Shown piece by piece: positions 52,395 through 60,428 of a DNA stretch of 64,000 nucleotides (position 1 is its first letter; each line of letters opens with the position of its first letter). Source of the stretch: Streptomyces sp. NBC_01445 (GTDB lineage: Bacteria > Actinomycetota > Actinomycetes > Streptomycetales > Streptomycetaceae); NCBI RefSeq assembly GCF_035918235.1, contig NZ_CP109485.1, positions 8,277,001-8,341,000 on the forward strand. Direction: 5' to 3'. The notes under the pieces were generated by a model. It searched no databases. It saw only the letters and a list, made by a program, of their open reading frames with translations, and had not been told where the DNA came from. The position numbers were made by a program, and so were the translations under genes.

Positions 52395-53276
52395 TTACGT
52401 GCGTTCACTGTCCGGTGGGGGGTGCGCTCCGGCGATCCCGGTGATGAAATCCAGTGAGTCCCCGGGCGAAAGGGCGTGGATCCGAAGGGCGTCGAAGGCG
52501 TCCGTGTACGCCTTGAGGTCTTCTTTCCGCTCGAGGTAGAGGCTACTCGTCAAATGGTCGAGAACTACTACGTCCAGATCAGAAGTGTTCGGAAATGAGA
52601 ACACAACGAAAGGGCCGGTTAGTCCGACATGCTCCCCCGCGGTGAACGGCAATACCTGTAGCCGCACATGGGGAAGCTTCGCCACGGCGGCGAGATGACG
52701 CAGCTGCTCCGCCATCACCCGGGGACCGCCCACCGGCCGCCGCAGCACCGCCTCGTCGAGTACCGCGCTGAGCCGCAGCGGCGACGCCGAACGCAGCACG
52801 TCCTGTCGGGCGATCCGCACCTCGACCAGGGCGTCGACCTGCCCGTCCGGCAGCCCGTCGAGCGCGGCCCTGGTTACCGCACGCGCGTAGTCGGGCGTCT
52901 GGAGAAGGCCCGGCACGACGGACGTCTCGACCGTCCTGACCCGGCACGCCTGCGACTCCAGGCTGATGAAGTCCCGGTAGGCGGGCGGCAGAAGGCCCCG
53001 GTAGGCGTGCCACCAGTGCTGGCCGCCGTCGTCCCCCGACCCGGCCAGCGCGACCAGTAGGTCCCGTATGCCGGGGTCCGTGACCTCGAACGCGTCGAGC
53101 AGGAGGCGTACGTCCGACGCTTTCACGCCGCTGCGGCCGGTCTCGATACGGCTCACTTTCGACTGGTGCCAGCCGACGAGCCGGGCCGTCTCGCCACTGG
53201 TGAACCCCGCGCGGGCGCGCAGCGCGCGCAGCTCCGCGCCGAGCCTGCGGCGGCGCACCGCCGGACCGTGTTTCAT
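52395..53276 (-). CDS. Scr1/WhiJ-type XRE regulator
   Basis: A 293-residue protein: an XRE helix-turn-helix (residues 10-70, LGAELRALRARAGFTSGETARLVGWHQSKVSRIETGRSGVKASDVRLLLDAF) followed by the DUF5753/Scr1 domain (about 100-285, FISLESQACRVRTVETSVVPGLLQTPDYARAV ... GGPRVMAEQLRHLA). WhiJ-like proteins act in developmental repression. Downstream is the DUF397 gene; divergent upstream is an RsbW-like ATPase. The AT-rich palindrome at 53407-53422 is a candidate operator. Confidence 0.92.
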   Translation of the reverse strand: MKHGPAVRRRRLGAELRALRARAGFTSGETARLVGWHQSKVSRIETGRSGVKASDVRLLLDAFEVTDPGIRDLLVALAGSGDDGGQHWWHAYRGLLPPAYRDFISLESQACRVRTVETSVVPGLLQTPDYARAVTRAALDGLPDGQVDALVEVRIARQDVLRSASPLRLSAVLDEAVLRRPVGGPRVMAEQLRHLAAVAKLPHVRLQVLPFTAGEHVGLTGPFVVFSFPNTSDLDVVVLDHLTSSLYLERKEDLKAYTDAFDALRIHALSPGDSLDFITGIAGAHPPPDSERT

Positions 53277-53406
53277 TCTGTCTCCTCGGACCTGCGGCCC
53301 GGCTCCTTCCGGCCCGGCGGATCGTGTTCCGAGCCGACGGTAGAGGAAGCCGGCGGCGTACGCCCAAATGCGGTCCACCAACGCAGAGTTCACCGCTTCG
53401 AGCGAC

Positions 53407-53422
53407 AGATATATGCATATCT
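53407..53422. promoter_or_regulatory. AT-rich 16-bp palindrome, candidate WhiJ-type operator
   Basis: AGATATATGCATATCT has two 6-bp arms (AGATAT/ATATCT) around ATGC. A run this AT-rich is exceptional in the region, and it lies between the divergent XRE and ATPase genes. Confidence 0.65.
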
Positions 53423-53548
53423 CGGGGGATCGGCTCCACTGGAGGAGCGGGAGTGGCAGTCTGGCGCGAAGCACCAGTCCGGGGGTCGCCTCGAGTCATC
53501 CGCCATGTGTCGGATTCAGGCCCCGGCGAAAAAAGGGACGACGTCGCC

Positions 53549-53983
53549 ATGGCAGATCACCAGGAAGCATCCGTCACTCTGCCGAGCGATCCTGCCTCGG
53601 TCTCGTCGGCCCGCACATATGTCGGTGACGTACTCGCCGAATGGGGCATGCCGCGGGACGCGGAAACAGCCGACACGGTCCGGCTCATCGTCTCCGAACT
53701 CGCCACGAACGCCGTGATGCACACCCGCGGGCAGTCGCCGGTCTTCACCGTCGACGTGCAGCTGGAGCGCGACGAACACCTGCGCATCGGCGTCACGGAC
53801 AGCCACCCGTGCTACCCGAAGCGGCTCCCGGCCGCCGTCCAGCAGGACAACGGGCGCGGCATGGTGATCATCCGCTGTCTGACCTCCGAGTGCGGCGGAA
53901 GCCTGTCGGTCAGGCCCACCCCCGAGGGCGGCAAGACCGTGTGGATCGCCCTGCCGTGGACGGTCCCCGTCCAGTCGGTGTGA
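53549..53983 (+). CDS. RsbW-like ATP-binding (anti-sigma-type) protein
   Basis: A 144-residue GHKL ATPase domain without a kinase dimerisation part. The N-box VRLIVSELATNAVMHTRGQS, the region VTDSHPCYP and the G-box DNGRGMVIIRCLTSECGGSLSVRP are all recognisable. The family includes anti-sigma kinases and many uncharacterised Streptomyces proteins found next to WhiJ-type regulators. The ATG at 53549 gives the expected domain size. Partner unknown. Confidence 0.9.
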   Translation: MADHQEASVTLPSDPASVSSARTYVGDVLAEWGMPRDAETADTVRLIVSELATNAVMHTRGQSPVFTVDVQLERDEHLRIGVTDSHPCYPKRLPAAVQQDNGRGMVIIRCLTSECGGSLSVRPTPEGGKTVWIALPWTVPVQSV

Positions 53984-54004
53984 AGGCCGGCTGCGGTGGC
54001 GCGG

Positions 54005-54562
54005 CTACGGGGACGGGGTGCCCGTCTTCTCCTGCGCCCGCGTGAGTGAGCGCCGCACCAGACGCGGCAGCACGCCCCACAGGCCCGCACAGACCGCGAA
54101 CGTGCCCGCCCCGGCCGCGATGCCCGCCGCCCGCCCCGCGGTGACGTCCACGACGAGCAGCACGGACCCGGCCAGGGCGAGCATCAGAACGCCCAGGCCG
54201 ACCGCGGCGAGCCGCGAGGACATCTGCACGATCTGCGGTTTGGCACCCCGCCCGAAGAGCGCGCGGTGCAGCGCCGCGGGCGCCGTGAACAGCGCGGCGG
54301 CGAGCACCGCGAGCAGCAGCGTCGCGATGTACGTCGCGCGCTGCACGCCGTCCAGTGCCGGGAACCTTGGAGTGAACGCCAGCGTCAGCAGGAACGCGAA
54401 GAGGATCTGCACGCCCGTCTGGGTGACTCTCAGCTCCTGGAGCAGCTCGCCGAAGTTCCGGTCCGCGCGCTCCAGCGGCGTCTCGTGCCGGTCCCGCCCC
54501 ACGCTCCTGGGACCTGAGTTGCGTGGGGCATCCTCGTCGCCGGCCGGTCGGTCCTCGTCCAT
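54005..54562 (-). CDS. DUF6328-type four-helix membrane protein
   Basis: A 185-residue protein: an acidic-basic N-terminal tail, then a conserved-looking ETPLERADRNFGELLQELRVTQTGVQILFAFLLTLAFTPRF, followed by four hydrophobic helices (about residues 50-165). It matches the actinobacterial DUF6328 pattern. Function unknown. It is a single gene, convergent with the ATPase. Confidence 0.85.
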   Translation of the reverse strand: MDEDRPAGDEDAPRNSGPRSVGRDRHETPLERADRNFGELLQELRVTQTGVQILFAFLLTLAFTPRFPALDGVQRATYIATLLLAVLAAALFTAPAALHRALFGRGAKPQIVQMSSRLAAVGLGVLMLALAGSVLLVVDVTAGRAAGIAAGAGTFAVCAGLWGVLPRLVRRSLTRAQEKTGTPSP

Positions 54563-54668
54563 ACGACCACGAGTACCCCATCGCGCGGTTCCGAGACGGC
54601 CGGGGAGGGCGCGTGCACCCGGTAACGCCTGACGGGCCGCCAGGGCCCCAGGAGCCCGTCAGGTGGCG

Positions 54669-55142
54669 CTACCGCACGCGCCCGTACCAGACGCTCTTCG
54701 TCCAGATCCGCTGGAGCCGCACCACGTCACCGGTCTTCGGCGAGTGCCAGATCCTTCCCTTCCCGGCGTAGATGCCGACGTGGTAGACGCCGCGGCCCGA
54801 ATGGAAGAAGACCAGGTCACCGCGTTTGCGATGGGACGCGGAGACATGGCGGGTCTTGTTGTACTGCTGGGCGGCGGTACGGGGCAGCTTCTTGCCCACT
54901 CGCTTGAACGAGTAGACCGTCAGGCCCGAGCAGTCGAACCTGTGCGGTCCTGAGGCGCCCCACTGGTAGGGGCTTCCCTTCCTTGATGCCGCGATCTGGA
55001 GAGCCTTCGTCGCAGGTGGCGAGGCCTCCGCTTCGGGCGTGGCTCCTGGGACCAGCAGGCTGCCGCCCGCTACGGCGAGCGTGAGGGCCGAGGCGGTGCC
55101 GGCCCGGGTCAGCAGCGACGGGACACGATTGAGCGCAGTCAT
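54669..55142 (-). CDS. Secreted NlpC/P60 peptidoglycan hydrolase
   Basis: A 157-residue exported cysteine peptidase of the C40 family, expected to cut peptidoglycan cross-bridge peptides. A signal peptide (GTASALTLAVAGGSLLVPGATPEAEA) precedes the domain. The catalytic Cys is in RFDCSGLTVYSFKRVG, the His in YHVGIYAGKGRIWHS. The ATG at 55142 is used. It follows a c-di-AMP-type leader at 55158-55345, so expression should be switched off when c-di-AMP is high, as known for such leaders in actinobacteria. Confidence 0.93.
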   Translation of the reverse strand: MTALNRVPSLLTRAGTASALTLAVAGGSLLVPGATPEAEASPPATKALQIAASRKGSPYQWGASGPHRFDCSGLTVYSFKRVGKKLPRTAAQQYNKTRHVSASHRKRGDLVFFHSGRGVYHVGIYAGKGRIWHSPKTGDVVRLQRIWTKSVWYGRVR

Positions 55143-55157
55143 GCGCAACCCTTCGTC

Positions 55158-55345
55158 AGCCGCCTGTGAAGGATGACCTGTCGGATTCGGGCTGGCGAAG
55201 TTGCCCGGCCGCGAAGTGCGGCTTCACCCCAAGGGCCGGCCCGGAAAACAGCTCCGGCGGCCCGTCGTGCCTGGGTCCTCCACTCCTGCCGATCCACTTC
55301 TGTCGACCTGGCATCCGTACGGCGGCAGGACTCGGCGTCCGCACG
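55158..55345 (-). promoter_or_regulatory. ydaO-yuaA-type c-di-AMP riboswitch
   Basis: On the minus strand the leader shows the actinobacterial ydaO pattern: an early GCCGAGTCCTGCCGCC stretch, then GGGGTGAAGCCGCAC, CCGGGCAACTTCG, and the conserved AGCCCGAATCCGACAGGTCA followed by an AGGCGG closing arm. It ends about 15 bp before the hydrolase ATG. ydaO leaders bind c-di-AMP and usually precede cell-wall hydrolases in Streptomyces, matching this context. End positions are approximate. Confidence 0.85.
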
Positions 55346-55676
55346 GACCGCCCCGCCGCGGCGGCGGGGGCTTGTCGTCGGAAGGGATCTTCACGCACAA
55401 ACACCGCGAACGCAGAGCGGAATCGGCGTTGTGTGAGTGTCCTCACGAGTGATCCAATCGGGTGGACAGCACACTTCTCCACCCCGGTGCGGGGGTCCCA
55501 ACGAGCCCCGCACCAGCAGCGGAAGGCGGAATTCCCGACTTCGCGTAGGCGTTCCGCGCAACTTTTCCGGTTCGCATGTGCGAGTACCGGCTACGCCGTA
55601 TGTGGGTACCTCTTCTGGTCCGTTTCGACCCCGGCCCGGACGGTTCGGATCGATCGCTTCGGTCTTGAACGGACCG
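55346..55676. other. Gene-free gap upstream of the riboswitch
   Basis: About 330 bp with no supported gene. The part nearest the riboswitch should hold its promoter. A long plus-strand open frame runs through the gap and the riboswitch but resembles no protein and has no ribosome binding site, so it is ignored. Confidence 0.6.
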
Positions 55677-55985
55677 TCAATTGACCGACTCCGGCGGCAC
55701 TGTGACCCGTTGTGTCCTCCTTTCTCCGTCCAGGAGCCGCAAAGCCCGAGCCAGCGTCGTCGCGTGGAGCTCGGCCTCGCCCCGCTGATGCATGAGCGTC
55801 AGGGCGTCCCTGAGCGCCGTCGCCCCGCCGACGAGTGCTTGCGCGGCCCGGAGTCCGCCATACGTGTGGTCGCTCCTGGCCGGGTTGATCCTTCCGAGCA
55901 GGTCGACCACTTCCAGATAGCGGTCGAGGAGTTCGCACTCGGCGCGCGTCAGCGCGGGCAGCGGGGGCAGCTCGGGCGGCAGCAT
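55677..55985 (-). CDS. Small helical hypothetical protein
   Basis: A 102-residue protein not recognised. It looks wholly alpha-helical (LTRAECELLDRYLEVVDLLGRINPARSDHTYGGLRAAQALVGGATALRDALTLMHQRGEAEL). The ATG at 55985 lies 8 bp after the stop of the ClpP-like gene, so the two are cotranscribed and it might be a partner or adaptor. No signal peptide or membrane helix. Confidence 0.68.
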   Translation of the reverse strand: MLPPELPPLPALTRAECELLDRYLEVVDLLGRINPARSDHTYGGLRAAQALVGGATALRDALTLMHQRGEAELHATTLARALRLLDGERRTQRVTVPPESVN

Positions 55986-55992
55986 CGCCGGG

Positions 55993-56628
55993 TCACCTGG
56001 CGCCGTGGCCCGAGCCGGACGGCTTGCGGTTCTCGATGACCCGGTCCACGAGCCCGTACTCCACGGCGTCCTGGGCCTGAAGGATCTTGTCCCGCTCGAT
56101 GTCGGCGGCGATGCGCTCTCGGCTCTGCCCGGTGTGCCGCGCGAGCAGTTCCTCCAGCTGGGCGCGCATGCGCACCAGTTCACGGGCCTGGATCTCCAGG
56201 TCGGTCGGCTGGCCCTGCGCGGGCTCGGTCAGCCCCGGCTGTTGGATCACCACGCGCGCGCCGGGCAGCATGGCCCGCTTCCCCGGCGTCCCGGCGGCCA
56301 GGAGTACGGCGGCGGCGGAGGCGGCCTGCCCGAGGCACACGGTCTCGACCTCGCAGCTGACGAACTTGATCGTGTCGTAGATCGCCGTCATGGCGCTGAA
56401 CGAGCCGCCGGGGGAGTTGATGTACAGCGAGATGTCCCGGTCCGGCGCGGCGTACTCGAGGTGGATGAACTGCGCCATCACATCGTTCGCGGAGGTGTCG
56501 TCGATCGGTGTCCCCAGGAAGACGATCCGCTCCTCCAAAAGCTTGGAGTACGGATCGAGCGGTCCCTGTCCGGCCGAGGTGCGCTCGGTGAACTCGGGCA
56601 GGACGTAGCGGGCGGAAGGTCGGTTCAT
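55993..56628 (-). CDS. clpP: ClpP paralogue lacking the catalytic His
   Basis: A 211-residue ClpP-family subunit. The fold signatures [34 protein letters not shown] and [14 protein letters not shown] are present. Catalytic Ser104 is kept in [13 protein letters not shown] and Asp180 in ERDKIL, but the RV(L/M)IHQP motif reads RVVIQQP, so the triad His is Gln129 (codon 56242-56244). The product is probably inactive by itself and may form mixed rings with an active ClpP. The ATG at 56628 follows GGAGG. It forms a unit with the small helical gene downstream. Confidence 0.92.
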   Translation of the reverse strand: MNRPSARYVLPEFTERTSAGQGPLDPYSKLLEERIVFLGTPIDDTSANDVMAQFIHLEYAAPDRDISLYINSPGGSFSAMTAIYDTIKFVSCEVETVCLGQAASAAAVLLAAGTPGKRAMLPGARVVIQQPGLTEPAQGQPTDLEIQARELVRMRAQLEELLARHTGQSRERIAADIERDKILQAQDAVEYGLVDRVIENRKPSGSGHGAR

Positions 56629-56667
56629 GGCACATGCCTCCGTGAGCGCGGAACTCTGTCGCTGCTT

Positions 56668-56684
56668 CTGTAAAAAATGTACAG
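56668..56684. promoter_or_regulatory. AT-rich inverted repeat upstream of the ClpP paralogue
   Basis: CTGTA-AAAAATG-TACAG is a 5-bp inverted repeat with a very AT-rich centre, 40 bp upstream of the clpP-like start. It may be an operator or promoter core. It does not match the known ClgR box well. Confidence 0.4.
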
Positions 56685-56732
56685 GACGTACGGATGGCTG
56701 AGTAGGACCAAGGCTCCGAGAAACGCGAAGAA

Positions 56733-56770
56733 GGGGGCCGGCCCGCGCCCGATGCACGTGGCCGACCCCC
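56733..56770 (-). terminator. Terminator of the small gene upstream
   Basis: GGGGGCCGGCC (56733-56743) pairs with GGCCGACCCCC (56760-56770) with a single G-U-type position, just downstream of the minus-strand gene ending at 56793. Confidence 0.75.
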
Positions 56771-56792
56771 TCTCCGTGCTTCTGGGGCGTGG

Positions 56793-57152
56793 CTACCGGT
56801 CGCCGTCGTCCGTCCTGGACAGGCGCAGCGCGAGGTGTTGCAGGAGGTCGGCGCTCTTGATGTCGGTCCTGCCCGAGTCATGCACCTCGGCGAGCTCGGA
56901 GAAGAGGAAAGCGAACGCGCCCACCAGGGAGATCGTCACCGGCATCAGCGCCGCGATGGTCGCCTCCGCGGCCTCCTCCACGCTCGATTCCGCCGGGATC
57001 TCGATGGAGGGGAACGCCTCTGTCACCAGGCGCCCGAGCTGGGCGTCCTCGGTCTCGATGTCGGGCTCGGCATCCTTGCTGAGCCTGCGCACCATTTCCT
57101 GGGTCTCGGTCAGGACGCCGATTGCGCGCAGGATGATCTCGCTCTGTTCCAT
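56793..57152 (-). CDS. Small hypothetical protein
   Basis: A 119-residue helical protein not recognised. Acidic helices at the N-terminus ([40 protein letters not shown]) are followed by one hydrophobic segment at about residues 65-88 ([26 protein letters not shown]), which could be a buried or membrane helix. A clear terminator follows. Codon usage is normal. Function unknown. Confidence 0.68.
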   Translation of the reverse strand: MEQSEIILRAIGVLTETQEMVRRLSKDAEPDIETEDAQLGRLVTEAFPSIEIPAESSVEEAAEATIAALMPVTISLVGAFAFLFSELAEVHDSGRTDIKSADLLQHLALRLSRTDDGDR

Positions 57153-57382
57153 GCGCGGAGCCTAGGCGGACGGTGCCCCGCCGCGGGCGCTGTTCCGGGC
57201 GGGGCTTCGTCGGATCCGCGCAAGCAGCCATGCAGCACGAACAGTTGACACGTCGACGTTACGCGCGGCCACTGACAACGGCGGCGCCCCGAACCGTCCC
57301 GCCCGAACCGCCGCCCCACCTGCGGGTTGCCGTGCCGTCACGGACCGTGTCCGCGCAGGGGGTCCGGTCTAAGCTGGAGGAC

Positions 57383-57661
57383 ATGGCCTACGAGATTCCG
57401 GTGACGCAAGCCCGCGCTGAGCTCGCCGATCTGATCAACCGCGTCGTGTACGGCGGTGAACGCGTCGTCGTGACCCGGCACGGCAAGCCGCTCGTCGCGC
57501 TGGTCTCCGCCGCCGATCTCGAGCGCCTCGAGGCCCTGGGGGAATCGGGGGACGAGCAGGTGATCAGCTCCGTCTCCGGCATCGGCTCGACCTCGTCCGC
57601 CGGCGGCGACCGCCACCGCTTCGGCATCGCCGCGGAGCACCGGGGACCGGAGGTCAGGTAA
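57383..57661 (+). CDS. Phd/YefM-family antitoxin, apparently orphan
   Basis: A 92-residue protein: AYEIPVTQARAELADLINRVVYGGERVVVTRHGKPLVALVSAADLERLEAL is the Phd/YefM DNA-binding domain (residues 2-52). The C-terminal 35 residues are Ser/Gly-rich and end basic, unlike a typical toxin-binding helix. No toxin gene follows; the next gene is on the other strand. The ATG at 57383 has GGAGG before it. It may be a solo regulator. Confidence 0.88.
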   Translation: MAYEIPVTQARAELADLINRVVYGGERVVVTRHGKPLVALVSAADLERLEALGESGDEQVISSVSGIGSTSSAGGDRHRFGIAAEHRGPEVR

Positions 57662-57837
57662 GTCGGCGGATCCGGCAGCTCCGGCAGATCTAGCCGGTCC
57701 GCCACGTCCAGTACGTCTCCGCCGGCCTCAAGAGGCGCCCGGATCAAGTGACTTGGGTGACTGTCCCGGGCAGGGAAAGGCCGTGCGCCCCCGTCCGCTA
57801 CAGCGGGGACACACGGCTGTCATGAGGGCGCGCGGCG

Positions 57838-58857
57838 TCAGCCGACCGCCACCGCCTCCCGCGCCGCGGGCTCCCCGGCCCCTTCGCCGGCGCCCCGCTT
57901 CTTGCGCAGCCCGCCCAGCAGTACGCAGGCGAGCCCGAGCCCTGCCCAGGCCGCCAGCGTGATCGCGGGCGTCATGGCCCGCGCCCCGTCGAAGTACGAG
58001 ACCGAGCGCAGCAGCGTTCCCCCCGCGCCCGGCGGCAGGAGCTGGCCGATGCGGCCGACCGGTTCGGGCAGTAGCTGCGGCGCCGACGACACCCCCGAGA
58101 ACGGGTTGCCGAGCAGCACCATCAGGAGTGAGCCCACCCCGATCCCCGCCGGGCCGAACAGCGCGGAAAGTCCGGCCACGGTGCCGCCCACGGCCAGCGC
58201 CGACAGGCCCAACACCCCGGCTTCCGCCCACCAGTTGCCCGTAAGCACCCCGAGCCAGCTGTGCGTGAGCGCCGCCGCCACGACGCCTACGAGCGAGGAC
58301 GCCACCACGAGCGCACCCGCCGCCCGCCACCCGCGCAGCCCGAGCAGCGTCACCACGGCGCCGCCGGCCACACCCGCGATCGCCAGCGGCAGCACGCTCG
58401 AACTCAGCACCGCCCCACGCGGATCCCCGGCCGGCGCGGCGACCACGTCGACCGTCGGCACCCGCGTGCCCTTCGGCGCCTCGGCGGTCACGGCCTGCTG
58501 GAGCAGCTGCGCGACGACGGGGCTCGCCGCCGTCGCGGTGAGGAGCTTCGGGCCCTGGGGCGTCGCCGCCACCGCTCCGTAGACGGTCCGGTCCGTGATC
58601 GCCGCGCGCGCCGCCGCCTCGTCGGCGTACCGGTGAATCTCGAACGCGCCTTTGTGGGACCGCAGTTGCTGCTCGACGGGTGCTGTGGCGGCCGCCGGTC
58701 CCGCGACGCCGAGCGGGAGGTCGCGGGGCGCGGTTCTGGCCCCGGGCCAGGCGAACGCCCACAGCGCGAGTGCGACGAGCATCGGCACGAGCAGGGCGAC
58801 CGCGGCCATCCTGCGCGCCGGAGACGGCGGGGCCGGGGTGGCGGTCGGGCTGGACAT
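57838..58857 (-). CDS. ABC-2-like / YhgE-type membrane protein
   Basis: A 339-residue membrane protein. One N-terminal helix (MAAVALLVPMLVALALWAFAW) is followed by an outside domain of about 130 residues, then five hydrophobic helices and a low-complexity Ala/Gly/Glu-rich tail. The layout resembles the YhgE/Pip or DUF3533 ABC-2 permease group. No ATPase is nearby. It is divergent from a TetR-family gene that probably represses it. Confidence 0.82.
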   Translation of the reverse strand: MSSPTATPAPPSPARRMAAVALLVPMLVALALWAFAWPGARTAPRDLPLGVAGPAAATAPVEQQLRSHKGAFEIHRYADEAAARAAITDRTVYGAVAATPQGPKLLTATAASPVVAQLLQQAVTAEAPKGTRVPTVDVVAAPAGDPRGAVLSSSVLPLAIAGVAGGAVVTLLGLRGWRAAGALVVASSLVGVVAAALTHSWLGVLTGNWWAEAGVLGLSALAVGGTVAGLSALFGPAGIGVGSLLMVLLGNPFSGVSSAPQLLPEPVGRIGQLLPPGAGGTLLRSVSYFDGARAMTPAITLAAWAGLGLACVLLGGLRKKRGAGEGAGEPAAREAVAVG

Positions 58858-58897
58858 GGCTTCCTCCGGGAAGAGCGGGAGCTTATAGCGAAGGATC

Positions 58898-58965
58898 GTT
58901 CGTTTTACTGACGGCCACTGTCCCGGCGTGGCCGTCCCTTGTCAAGAATGAATGTTCGTTTTACT
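58898..58965. promoter_or_regulatory. Paired TetR operator candidates
   Basis: GTTCGTTTTACT occurs twice, at 58898-58909 and 58954-58965, 56 bp apart, between the divergent membrane-protein and TetR genes. Each copy has a partial dyad (CGAA...TTCG; GAATGAA..TTCGTTT). Each lies next to one start codon, so one site could control each direction. Confidence 0.65.
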
Positions 58966-58973
58966 TTGTGACC

Positions 58974-59600
58974 ATGGCTCGTGTATCCCAGGAACATCTG
59001 GACGCCCGTCGTCGGCAGATCCTCGACGGTGCGACCCTCTGCTTCGCGCTCAACGGCTTCCACGCCACGTCCATGCAGGACGTGCTGAAGTCGGTCAATC
59101 TCTCCGCGGGCGCGGTGTACCGCTACTTCAGCGGCAAGGAGGAGCTGATCGGGGCCATCGTCACCGAGGTGCTCGACGAGATACGGGGTGTCTTCGAGTC
59201 GGCCGGCGCCGAGAGTCCGCCCGCGCCGCCGGACGTGCTGGTGGGGAGGGTTCTGGGCAGGATCCTCGGGATGCGGCCGGGGCTCACGCACGAGGGTGTG
59301 TCCGTCTTCCCGCGGCTGATGGTCCAGGTGTGGACGGAGACCCTGCGCAACGACGAGCTCTCCCGGGTGATGCGCGAGGCGTACGTCGGCGTGCGCGCGG
59401 CCTGGGTGAAGATTGTCGAGGGGTATCAGGCCGCTGGGATGATGCGCGCCGACATCCCCGCCGACGACGTCGCCCGGGTCATGATCGCCACGGCGCAGGG
59501 ATTCGCCGCGCAGCAGGCCCTGTTCGGGGAAGTTCACGTCCCTGTCGAAACTTTGCAGAACGGCCTGCGGGCCCTGATGAGTATGGGCGCGGCCAGCTGA
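58974..59600 (+). CDS. TetR-family repressor
   Basis: A 208-residue TetR regulator: the helix-turn-helix is at residues 10-57 (LDARRRQILDGATLCFALNGFHATSMQDVLKSVNLSAGAVYRYFSGKEELI), with a C-terminal ligand and dimer domain. The ATG at 58974 lies 8 bp after the second 12-bp repeat. It is divergent from the ABC-2-like membrane gene, its probable target, as is common for efflux systems. Confidence 0.93.
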   Translation: MARVSQEHLDARRRQILDGATLCFALNGFHATSMQDVLKSVNLSAGAVYRYFSGKEELIGAIVTEVLDEIRGVFESAGAESPPAPPDVLVGRVLGRILGMRPGLTHEGVSVFPRLMVQVWTETLRNDELSRVMREAYVGVRAAWVKIVEGYQAAGMMRADIPADDVARVMIATAQGFAAQQALFGEVHVPVETLQNGLRALMSMGAAS

Positions 59601-59666
59601 CGGTCATGGGCGGGTCAAAGGGTGGTTAACCTCGTTGAAACTCCCCCCGATTAGCCTGCACCGCAC

Positions 59667-59797
59667 GTCACCAGGGGCTTTTGTAACCGGGATGCACAAG
59701 ATCGTGTGCATTGCTTGTATGTTACATCTATACCCGCCGCGGTGGCCGCGGCAGCCGGATCCCGCACGGTCCGGAGTGAAGGACTGTGAGGTGAGCT
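59667..59797 (+). promoter_or_regulatory. Urease promoter region with dyad
   Basis: A 20-bp dyad ATGCACAAGATCGTGTGCAT (59692-59711, 7-bp arms) lies about 90 bp upstream of ureA. Three GTNAC elements occur around it (59667-59671, 59683-59687, 59721-59725). GlnR, which controls ureA in Streptomyces coelicolor, recognises GTNAC/GAAAC half-sites, but the spacing here does not give a clean GlnR box. The dyad may serve another regulator. Confidence 0.5.
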
Positions 59798-60100
59798 GTG
59801 CAACTGACCCCGCACGAGCAGGAACGACTGCTCATTCATGTGGCAGCCGACGTGGCCGAGAAGCGTCGGAGCCGGGGTCTGAAACTCAATCATCCCGAGG
59901 CGATCGCTCTTGTCACGTCGCACATTCTCGAAGGTGCACGTGACGGCCGGACCGTAGCCGAACTCATGTCGTCCGGCCGCAAGGTGCTCACGCGCGACGA
60001 CGTGATGGAGGGCATCCCCGAGATGATCCACGACGTGCAGGTCGAGGCGACCTTCCCCGACGGCACCAAGCTCGTCACCGTCCACGATCCCATCGTCTGA
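59798..60100 (+). CDS. ureA: Urease gamma subunit
   Basis: A 100-residue urease gamma subunit: [60 protein letters not shown], then [27 protein letters not shown]. The GTG at 59798 follows GAGGTGAG. First gene of ureABCFGD. Gamma, beta and alpha together make the nickel enzyme that splits urea to ammonia and carbamate. Confidence 0.97.
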   Translation: MQLTPHEQERLLIHVAADVAEKRRSRGLKLNHPEAIALVTSHILEGARDGRTVAELMSSGRKVLTRDDVMEGIPEMIHDVQVEATFPDGTKLVTVHDPIV

Positions 60101-60116
60101 CGGGGGGAGCGCTTCC

Positions 60117-60428
60117 ATGATTCCCGGAGAGATCCTCTTCGCGGACGAGCCCGTCGTGTTCAACGAGGGCCGCGAGGTCACCCGTCTGACCGTGCTCAAC
60201 GCCGCCGACCGGCCCGTCCAGGTCGGCTCCCACTACCACTTCGCCGAGGCCAATCCCGGTCTGGAGTTCGACCGTGCCGCAGCGCACGGTCTGCGACTCA
60301 ACGTCGCCGCAGGGACCGCCGTGCGCTTCGAGCCCGGAATCCCTGTCGACGTCGAACTCGTGCCTCTGGCCGGCCGGCGCATCGTGCCGGGTCTGCGGGG
60401 CCAGACCGGAGGTGCCCTCGATGGCTGA
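60117..60428 (+). CDS. ureB: Urease beta subunit
   Basis: A 103-residue urease beta subunit: [53 protein letters not shown] and [15 protein letters not shown] are family-diagnostic. It overlaps ureC by 8 bp, so the two are translationally coupled. Confidence 0.97.
   Translation: MIPGEILFADEPVVFNEGREVTRLTVLNAADRPVQVGSHYHFAEANPGLEFDRAAAHGLRLNVAAGTAVRFEPGIPVDVELVPLAGRRIVPGLRGQTGGALDG

Noticed and set aside
55166..55684. Plus-strand open frame of 172 codons through the riboswitch
   Set aside because: It runs antisense to the riboswitch leader, has no ribosome binding site and resembles no protein.
57245..57259. TTGACA plus ACGTCGACGT palindrome as a promoter for the Phd-type gene
   Set aside because: No -10 lies at a workable distance and the gene starts 125 bp further on.
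59667..59725. Canonical GlnR box upstream of ureA
   Set aside because: GTNAC elements are present but not at the usual a-n6-b-n6 spacing, so only a weak regulatory note was kept.
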